Positions 56,447-64,000 of a DNA stretch of 64,000 bases are shown one piece after another; the stretch's first letter is position 1; the number at the start of each line of letters is the position of its first letter. Position numbers and translations under genes: made by a program. The notes under the pieces were generated by a model. It was not told the origin of the DNA, searched no databases, and was given only the letters and a program-made list of their open reading frames with translations. Location: contig JBHGNT010000014.1 in assembly GCA_043228905.1 (NCBI GenBank), positions 6,200,001-6,264,000 of the forward strand, read 5' to 3'. The stretch is from Azolla caroliniana (lineage: Eukaryota; Polypodiophyta).

Positions 56447-57403
56447 GAAGCCAGGTAGTGTACCTGTGGGAGGGTCGGGTGCACGCCAGCGATACCCGGA
56501 GGGCCTTGAACCGAAACGACGGAAGAGGAGGAATGAAAAGGCTGATGGAAGAGGCGGCAGCCTGGCACGCGGAGACCGTCCACTACTCAGCGTCCCTCAC
56601 AGAGATACGAAACCCGATTTGGGCCGAAACGGAACGAGGTCGGTGAGTCCAGTGCCCGGGATAACCACAAGAAGGGCGGATACCGGTTGGGCACGGAGAT
56701 CGAAAGGACCACGGACCTACGAAAGGTCCTGGAAGAACGAATCCTCGATAGCAAGGTGGAACTGTCATTGCGAGAGGTGCTCGGGATAGCCAAGAAGGAG
56801 TTCCACAACTCCATCGTGGACTTGGTGAAGAGGAAGAGGCTATCGACGGAGGTAGAACCGGAAAGGCCGGTGGAAGTGCGGACGACGCACATAGAGGACA
56901 TGGCGCTGGAAGACGAGTGGGCGGAGAGCTACTATTCGAGGCCACACTAGGCCCGAGCGACCACGGAAACCCCGGTAAAAATCGGAGATGTTCAGGAACC
57001 GGTGGTGGCACTGGTGGACCACGGTTCGGAAATAAACCTTATGTCCATGGACTTCTACAAAAAGGGGAAATAGCCAATCAACACTAAGCACGGGTGGAAG
57101 ATACGGGCGGCGACGCGCGCCACTGAGGAACTACATGGGGCTTGCCCAAACGTACGAGTCAAGATCGGCGACGTCGAAATAAACCAACACTTCTTTGTGC
57201 AGGAAACGTCCTCGCACCCGGTCATTCTAGGGGAACCGTACATTACGGCGGCGCGAATGGAGACCAAGGTGCTGGACAACGGGTCGGCTTACGCGAGGGT
57301 CAAGAGCCAAGACGGGCGTCATTCAGTCCAGTTCCTGACGGTACGACCCAACCACGAGCGAAACCGCGAGTCCCTCGGTGGCGAGAACCGAGAGGATTTT
57401 TAG
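56447..57403 (+). pseudogene. Post-knuckle region and protease of T3-B
   Basis: Contains LGIAKKEFHNSIVDLVKRKR (56785-56844), then the protease VALVDHGSEINLMSMDFYKK and HPVILGEPYITAARM. The active-site triad is DHG as in T3-A. TAG stops at 56948-56950 and 57071-57073 replace Trp codons still present in T3-A (both G-to-A). The frame ends at a TAG after NREDF. Confidence 0.86.
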
Positions 57404-58140
57404 AGAGGGCTGCCAAGGCGTGGGGCCGCGACAGTCCGGACACTCCAGGAAAACCCCACAAATGTACGATAAAAGCGAAACCAAAGAATCCTTGTACCAT
57501 AAGTAGGAAGTTTTGTTTCTCCAACAACGGAGGGTGTACGATAGTCGGCGTCGTAGGTCGAGAAAAGACAAGGGCGGAAGAGCGACTTCGGGCGTGCGGA
57601 GTTCTCGGGCCCAATGAGGAAATCAATGGAGCCGTGGAGGCGGTCTCCTTCGACGATACCTTGGGAATACTGCGAGAGGTGGTCGGAGAGGGCCTTAAAG
57701 AGGACCGGACGATGCCAGTTTGTTCAGAAGAGATGTATGGAGTCATTGCGGACTTCAGTCGGGGGCTCGAGTCGGATCGGACAGCCCGGGTTAACACGAA
57801 GTACAAGACTGTGGACCGGAAGGTAAGGCCAGTCGCGGCACCCTTACCGGAGGGCAGCGAGTTGCGAATCGAAGGGGTCGCGTCGGACCCCAGTTTACGT
57901 GATCCGGCCTGCATAGGACACACCTTCACCGACAGAACGCTACGGGAGCTCAAAATCGGTGGGGGCGGGTTCCTACTGCCGGCGGAAGAAGACTGGTTTT
58001 GGAGAATGCTCGGAAGGCACGGGAAAGCCTTCGCATTCTCGCCGGAAGAAATCGGGTGCGTAGACCCGACAGTCGTGAAGCCGATGGTGATATTCACGGT
58101 ACCGCATGTACCATGGAATCTGAAGCCAATTTCGGTACCA
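57404..58140 (+). pseudogene. Protease-RT spacer of T3-B
   Basis: A long conserved linker, better kept than in T3-A: GVVGREKTRAEERLRACGVL, NTKYKTVDRKVRPVAAPLPE, IGHTFTDRTLRELKIGGGGF and HGKAFAFSPEEIGCVDP. It ends at a small deletion/frameshift near 58140 that separates it from RT. Confidence 0.78.
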
Positions 58141-59242
58141 AGAGCTGATGGAGCTATTGAGGCAGAAAGTCGATATGGGCATCCTCGAACCGTCGAGTGC
58201 CCCGTACTCGAACCGGTGGTTTACTGTACCGAAGAAGAACGGGACGTTGCACTTCATTCAAGACCTGCAGCCGGTCAACAAAGTGACCATTCGGAACACA
58301 GGAATCGGACCAACGATAGACGAGTTCGCGGAGGCCTTCGTCGGAAGGTCGATCTACTCGGTCGGTGATCTATACTCGGGGTACAATCAGTTCCAACTAG
58401 CCGTAGAGAGCAGAGACATTACGACGATGCAGACTCCTCTCGGCCTAGTACGGATGTGCACCCTGCCGCAAGGAGGGACGAACTCGGTGGCCTACATGGT
58501 GAATGCGATGAACAAGGTGCTGAGGGATTGTATCCCGGACGTCACCATGCCATTCTTGGACGACATCCCGATCAAGGGATGTCCGGTGGAGGAAAGGGAT
58601 GAAACGATCGGACCGGACGGATGCCGGAAATTCGTGACGACACACATTGACGACTGCAAGAGGGTGCTGCAGAGGCTAGAGGACGCGAGGCTCACCTTCT
58701 TCGGGGAAAAATCGGCCTTCGGGAAATCAGAGATCATGGTCATCGGACATCTATGCGGACCGTATGGCCGGAAACCGTCTCCAGCAAAGGTGGAAGCCAT
58801 CTCCGCAATGAAGCCCGACTGTAACTCGGTCACGGAGGTACGGAGGTTCTTGGGAGCATGCGCGTTCTACCACATATGGATCCCACATTACGCCCACGTT
58901 GCCGAGCCGCTATACGGGTTGCTAAAAAAGGGGCGAAAATTCGAGTGGCGAGACGAGCATACGGAGACAGTGCGAAAGATGAAGGAGGCTCTTGCTGCGG
59001 CTCCGACACTCCGGAAGGCTGTCTACGAGAAAGGCAATCCCGTCTACATAACGGTAGATACGAGTCCGACCGGGATCGGATGGGTCGTCAACCAAGAAGA
59101 CGAGGACGGCATCCGGTTCCCAATCCGGTTCGGCGCGAAGGTCCTCAGCAAGCGATAGCGAGGATACGCCCAGGTTAAACGCGAACTCTAGGGTATCGTT
59201 TCGGCGGTAAAGGCCGATAAAGACTATCTGATTGGGACAGAG
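58141..59242 (+). pseudogene. RT and RNase H of T3-B
   Basis: RT motifs: GILEPSSAPYSNRWF, PKKNGTLHFIQDLQPVNK, YSVGDLYSGYNQFQLAV, LPQGGTNSVAYMVNAMNK and the polymerase box TMPFLDDIPIKGCPV. The thumb/connection (HLCGPYGRKPSPAKVEAIS, EVRRFLGACAFYHIWIPHY) and RNase H (VYITVDTSPTGIGWVVNQ) follow. TAG at 59156 (CAG to TAG) and TAG at 59189 (TGG to TAG) break the RNase H. The frame 58148-59158 is open for 336 codons. Confidence 0.88.
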
Positions 59243-60958
59243 GTGATTATCGAGACGGACTGCCTGCCGATTCTCGGCATGGTTTCCGGATGCGCAACCC
59301 CGGACCTGGCGATGCTCAGGTGGATAGCGTACATCAAGTCCCTGGATCCGGAAGTACGACACATTTCCGGGAAAGACAATGCCATGGCCGACATGCTTTC
59401 GAGGGCGCGATTCAACGACGAGGGCGGCATGGTTTCGGAGGACGAGGAAGTCGGCGTAGACTTCTTCGAGGCGGCTTACGTAACAACCGAGGGGGGGAGC
59501 ACTCCGACGCTTAACGATTTCAACGAGAGCAAGTACGACGGGGAGTGGCTGCAGATTGGGGGATTCTTAAGGACAATGATGCCGGATGCATCGTGGACAA
59601 GGGACGAGGCCAACCGGATCCGGAAGAAAGCGTACTGGTTCTTTCTCCGGAATGGATACTTGTGGAAGCACCTGAAGAAGAGGAACGACATCCCGCTCCG
59701 AGTAGTGGCGACGAAGGAGGAACAGGAGGAATTGCTGAAGACCTACCACGACAGCCCCTGGGCTGGGCACCGTGGGACGTGGGCCACGTTCGAGAAGCTG
59801 AAGGGGAAGTACTGGTGGCCGGGACTGTACCAGGACATGCATCGGTTCGTGACAACTTGTGAGAGCTGTCAAGTGCACTCCGTAGTCCGACATCGGGACG
59901 AGCTTCACCCCACATACCCTCCGGCCATCCACTTCAAATGGATGGTAGATTTGGTGACGATGCCGATGGGCGTAGGACAGATGCGATATCTGGTGCTGGC
60001 CGGGGAGGACCTGACGAACCAGGTGGAAGGCCGAGCCCTGCAGAACAAAACGACCGCGGCCGTGTGTCGGTTCCTGATCGAGGACGTGATATGCTGGTAC
60101 GGGTGCGTCGGAAAGATCATGGCTGACCGCGGGGAGTTGGACGCCGAAGAGGCCGAGGAGCTGTTCAACCAGTTGGGGGTCAAGCTCTCGCTCACCACAA
60201 CGTAGAATCCGGAGGCAAACGGGAAGGTAGAGCGTGGGCACGAGCCAATCGTCAAAGCGCTAGTCCGGGCATGCGGAGACCAGGTCGGGAACTGGCCGTG
60301 GCTGTTACCCTATGCCTTGTGGGCGGACCGGACAACGCACAGTTCGGTAACTGGGTTCATGCTGTCGGAACTCATGTTCGGACAGAAGCCGATCATGCCG
60401 ATGGAATGGACGATCTCCTCTTGGGCGATAGTAGACTGGAGCGACGAAATCAGTCGGGAAGAACTGCTAGCGGCGCGTATACGGCAGCTCGAGCGGAGAC
60501 AAGAGGACGTGGAATGAGCGGCGGAGAGACTTCGGGCGGCGAGGATGAAGAACAAAGCCCGGTTCGACCGGACGCACCGGCTCCAACCGAAGAAAATCGA
60601 GGAAGGCGACTGGGTGCTAGTTTACGACAGCAGCCTCGACAACCAGCACCGAGCAACACGGAAGTTCGCGAAGCGGTGGTTCGGGCCTTACGTGGTAACG
60701 AGCGCCAACGACAACAGGACGTATCACCTGGCGGAACTCGACGGTACGAGGATGGCGACGCCGGTAGCAGGGAAGCGGGTCAAAGCGTTCAAGAAACGCC
60801 ACGACGACGAACCGGATCTACGAGGCCTGGACAGCGAAGACGAACAGTTCGAAACGGAGGGCGAACCGATGGACGAAGAAACAGGACCCAGACCGGTTTT
60901 CTCCAACCAGAAACCAATTTTGGGCATACCGGTGGATGCACGGTTAGGTGGGGGTGGA
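59243..60958 (+). pseudogene. RNase H end and integrase of T3-B
   Basis: RNase H end with HISGKDNAMADMLSRARF, integrase finger (YHDSPWAGHRGTW, CESCQVHS), core D in FKWMVDLVTMP, D in IMADRGELDA, then E in NPEANGKVERGH. The tail is the GPY-type RKFAKRWFGPYVVTS block. In-frame stops lie at 60203-60205 (TAG for the Tyr before NPE) and 60515-60517 (TGA, probably CGA). The frame stays open into the 3' LTR. Confidence 0.88.
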
Positions 60959-61605
60959 TGTCGTGAAGAAAACCATCCCCTGGCGCAATCGGTGAATAGC
61001 GCACATGAACCGGCCCTTCACGTGTGCACACTCTTAATGTATATAATAGAGAATTAGGTACAGAGAGAGATCCGGGGTAGTTAGATTCGGTAGGTAGGAA
61101 GTAAATGAGGGAGACGGCTCCCTTCTTGACACTATAAAGGAGAGGGAGACGCAGGGAGAAGATATAGCGCATTGAGGAGGACGAAGTCCTGTCGGACCGG
61201 AACCGGACGCTTCTCCTCTGTCTGTTCTCTGTTGCCCTTCTCTGCAGGTTTCGGGAGGCTCGCGCTGCTTCGCAGAATGCCCTTGTGCTTTGGCAGCACC
61301 TCCATCCTATTCCCATTTCGTGCGTAGACGAACAGGCATCGGCATCTGTCCGCCGGCCTGTTCAGTTGTAGCCGCTCGCGTGTTCTGCCGTGTACTCGTT
61401 ATTCGTTAATATACAAACACTTGTTTCTTCCTGTCTCTGTGTCCATTTGCGTCTTCTGTGTTGACGGGCCACGCCCCTGTGTTTCTTTGCTCATACGTGA
61501 CCGGGCGTCTCTCTCCTTCTCTTTCCCCTTCTATCACCTGCTCTTCGGTTCAAGATCCCGGTGGTCCCTCCTTGTTTCTGCACACACGCGCGTAACAACG
61601 CGACA
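60959..61605 (+). repeat. 3' LTR of T3-B
   Basis: 647 bp, ends GTAACAACGCGACA, followed by CCGG and the resumed C1c gag. Confidence 0.93.
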
Positions 61606-62204
61606 CCGGTTCTGGGGACTACGGTTTCTATGTCTTCCGCGTTCCGATTCGGTAAGGAGCGCTTTGGAGTCGGAGCTTGTATCCTTATCTTTCTGACGCG
61701 CCTCCTCATCTAGCAAGCTCGACTTCACTCTTGCTAGGGATAACCGTTTCCCTTCCGGCCCGGCGTTGCCCATGGTGACAACCAACGTCTCCCAACTATC
61801 TGGGAGGGAACCGAGCAGGAGCAGCGCTAGTACCTCATCGGCGAGAGGTACTTCCAATGAAGTTTCCTGGTGGATCAGCCCCTGGAAGGCATTCATGTGC
61901 TCCGCCATGCTGGAGCCATCTTGATACCGGAGTCTTACTAGCTTCCGGAATACCGAAACCTGATTAACAACATTTTTGTTTTGAAACATAATGCCGATCT
62001 TCTCCCAGAGCTCATGAGCCTTTCTTTCTTCATAGAAGTTGTTGTATAGGCTCATGTCGATGAAGCACCGTATGTACGCTGTTGTCTTCATGTGCATCAC
62101 CTCCCATATCGTGGCGTCAATTTTGTCCGGTCTCTCATCTTCGACTTCCACACCGAATAGTTGGAGCCGGTGAGCTTGAACATGCCTCCCAACGAATCGT
62201 CCAT
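61606..62204 (-). pseudogene. N-terminal Gag of C1c
   Basis: Starts MDDSLGGMFKLTGSNYSVWK (ATG at 62202-62204). A deletion of about 60 bp near 62128 (MRDMLVVKDLW... to MRDERPDK) shifts the frame; the second frame then runs open through IRCFIDMSLYNNF, HELWEKIGIMFQNKNVVNQV and LLLGSLPDSWETLV to the T3-B border. Confidence 0.85.
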
Positions 62205-62234
62205 TTTCTGTGTCGTTTCGCTCTGATACCAGTT

Positions 62235-62508
62235 TGACAGGAATTGCACACTCCCTGTGCGCAACGCTCGGCCACAACTAAGCTTAGAATCATACACAGA
62301 AAACAGGAAATGAAACACACGACTCAAAGGCGAGAAGAGTACACAGGATGTTTAACATGGAAAACCCTGAGAGGGAAAAACCACGGGAGTCCACAGACTC
62401 CAAACTATTAGTTTACATAAATGTACAATGGTGGAGCACCGAGGTAACGACCTCTAGCTTGCTATCTTCGCCATAGTCGGCGGTTACAACAGAGATACGA
62501 AACCTTCG

Positions 62509-62545
<37 letters not shown>

Positions 62546-62827
62546 GTACACTGTTACGCGCTCTCTCTTCTTGCACCAACAAGAATGACAACAATAACAT
62601 TTTCAATAAGTTTGCCCTAAGTCATATTTATACTAATATGACTTTTTGGCTATTTACAAATATAGCCCCGATGGACTCTCAGAAAACATATTTATGAATA
62701 TGTCTCTTCATCCGGTGAGCACTCCTCATCGGGTCTGCACCATCCGGCTCTCCGTAGCCGGGTACTCGTCATCCGGTTTCGGCATTGTTCTTCTCCTTTC
62801 CCATCTGGAGGGACCTATCTCCCAACA
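62235..62827 (-). repeat. 5' LTR of C1c
   Basis: 593 bp bounded by TGACAGGAATTGC and CCCAACA, with a GA/CT-rich microsatellite at about 62513-62542. Followed by the second ATCTG duplication. Confidence 0.9.
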
Positions 62828-64000
62828 ATCTGAAGGTATTTAGGTGTCTTGCGTATGTGTATATAGCTAAGGACCGGAGAGGAAAACTAGATCTAAAGAC
62901 CCGACCATGAATATTCCTCGGTTACGGCGAGGATGAGTTCAGCTACCGAGTGTGGGACCTGGTCGACAAGAAGGTATTCCAGAGTCGAGATATTATCTTC
63001 TTGGAGGACAAGACGCTCGCCGACTGGGAGTTGGAGAAGAAGATAATGAACTCTGAGTCGACCGGTAAGGATCGATTCTACGATGAGCAGACCCAACCGG
63101 CAAGAGACCGGTTAGCACTCGAGGAACCAGCCGGTTACGGTGAGGATACCGAACCGGCAGAAGAAGAAGTAGAGGAAGCTGAAACCGGAACCGGCCAAGA
63201 CCCCGAATTAGATTCGGATGAAGAGCAAATGGAGGAGCCAATTACCGAAGCCCAAAGACGGAGATATCCTCTCAGAGAGAAAAGGGCACCCCAGAGATTT
63301 CCGGATGCAGAGCATGTGCTGCTAACCGATGAGGGGGAGCCAGAAAGCCTCGAAGAAGCGAAGGATGACACCCACAACCGGAAATGGTTAAGTGCCATGC
63401 AAGATGATATGGATTCCCTACATGAGAACCATACGTACGAATTGGTGGAGTTGCCGAAAGGAAAGCGGGCACTCCGAAAGAAGTGGGTGTACAAGTTGAA
63501 ACCGGGAGATGCCGGCAACCCCCCGAGATACAAAGATAGGATCGTGGTGAAGGGGTTCCAGCAGAAGAAGGGCGCGGACTTCGACGAGATATTCGCCCCG
63601 GTAGTAAAGATGACCTCCATCCGGACGGTGCTGAGTATAGAGGCAAGCATGGACCTCGAGGTAGAGCAGCTGGACGTGAAGATGGCATTCCTTCACGGTG
63701 ACCTCGAAGAGGAGATCTACATGGAGCAATCGGAAGGATTCGTGGAGAAAGGGAAGGAGCACCTGGTATGCCGGTTGAAGAAGAGCCTGTACGGACTGAA
63801 ACAGGTTCCCTGACAATGGTACAGGAAGTTCGACTCCTTCATGACCGACCAAGGCTACCACAAGACGTAGGCCGATCACTGCGTGTTTGTGAGGAAGTTT
63901 GAAGGAGGCGACTTCCTGATACTCCTTCTGTACGTGGATGACATGTTGATTGTCGGACGGGACCAAGCCAGAATACGGATGCTGAAGAAGGCTCTCAACG
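62828..64000 (+). pseudogene. Integrase tail, linker and RT of C1d
   Basis: Resumes at LKVFRCLAYV-like text. From 62950 a frame of 287 codons covers the linker (EEEVEEAETGTGQDPELDSD) and RT (KWVYKLKPGDAGNPPRYKDR, KMTSIRTVLSIEASMDLE, KSLYGLKQVP). A TGA at 63811 (QVP*QWY, Arg in other copies) and a TAG at 63868 follow. The catalytic LLYVDDMLIVGRD is at about 63929. Cut by the window end. Confidence 0.87.

Larger units (their letters stand above)
54863..61605 (+). mobile_element. Ty3/gypsy LTR retrotransposon T3-B
   Basis: 6743-bp element related to T3-A. LTRs are 648 and 647 bp (TGTTGTGAAG/TGTCGTGAAG to AACGCGACA), with a TGGTGAACCCGACGTGAAA primer region and a purine tract GGTTAGGTGGGGGTGGA (60942-60958). 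Domains: Gag, protease, RT, RNase H, integrase, single-copy throughout. The flanks TCGG (54859-54862) and CCGG (61606-61609) are a 4-bp duplication. About 24 differences separate the LTRs (about 3.7%). At least six stops disable Pol. Confidence 0.95.
50817..62827 (-). mobile_element. Copia C1c (pieces 50817-54862 and 61606-62827)
   Basis: Structurally complete C1 copy on the minus strand. 3' LTR 50817-51451 (635 bp), 5' LTR 62235-62827 (593 bp), primer site complement 62221-62231, purine tract complement AACTCCCCC (51451-51459). Perfect ATCTG duplications flank it. It is split in gag by gypsy T3-B. It keeps long open frames for protease-integrase and RT-RNase H, so it is the best preserved C1 copy. 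Confidence 0.93.
48766..64000 (+). mobile_element. Copia C1d (pieces 48766-49414, 50266-50816, 62828-64000)
   Basis: A C1 copy with a 60-bp LTR stub (TGTTAGGAAACAGG...) joined directly to mid-gag near 48826. It is split by a solo gypsy LTR and then by C1c. Its pieces join seamlessly: GCGG duplication at 49411-49414/50266-50269, ATCTG at 50812-50816/62828-62832. A PR-to-integrase deletion lies near 50535. It runs off the window within RT. Confidence 0.88.

Overview
This window looks like nuclear DNA of a flowering plant (species not determinable from sequence alone). It is almost entirely nested LTR retrotransposons, and it surrounds one apparently intact, nine-exon host gene with plant-type GT-AG introns. 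That gene is an ERLIN-like SPFH-domain protein at 27574-30866 (+). I saw no bacterial operons, rRNA genes or CRISPR arrays. I use local names for elements: T3 for Ty3/gypsy, C1 to C9 for Ty1/copia families.

Left block (1-13.3 kb): an old copia copy C1b (-) was split by the Ty3/gypsy element T3-A (536-10245, +). T3-A carries a nine-fold 178-bp tandem array over its Gag zinc knuckle and a small non-coding LTR element (5656-7010) inside its reverse transcriptase. Copia C1a (+) starts at 10366 inside the same C1b copy and is cut off near 13290.

Middle-left block (13.3-27.1 kb): truncated C2a (+) contains a C3 solo LTR. A nearly intact 5.5-kb copia C4 (15560-21039, -) sits with perfect target duplications inside fragment C5. 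C3b (+) carries a solo gypsy LTR (21990-23261). A second solo gypsy LTR (23939-25287) joins oppositely oriented copia fragments. C2c (-) and a chromovirus integrase/chromodomain tail lead up to the host gene.

Host block (27.1-33.2 kb): the ERLIN-like gene, with a gypsy LTR start about 440 bp upstream of its ATG, and AT-rich flanking DNA.

Middle-right block (33.2-48.8 kb): decayed copia C6 (+) with a solo LTR (C7). Its 3' LTR holds a matryoshka: C2b solo LTR, inside it C1f solo LTR, inside it the internally deleted copia C1e. Then follow copia C8, split by C9.

Right block (48.8-64 kb): copia C1d (+) carries a solo gypsy LTR and is split by C1c (-), which is itself split by the gypsy element T3-B (54863-61605, +).

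Target-site duplications recovered by joining flanks fix most of the insertion order. The gypsy family (T3-A, T3-B and solo LTRs) is the most unusual component. It makes 4-bp target duplications with a central CG, has a DHG instead of D[ST]G protease motif and an FLDD polymerase box, and its gag-pol layout reminds me of fungal Ty3 elements.
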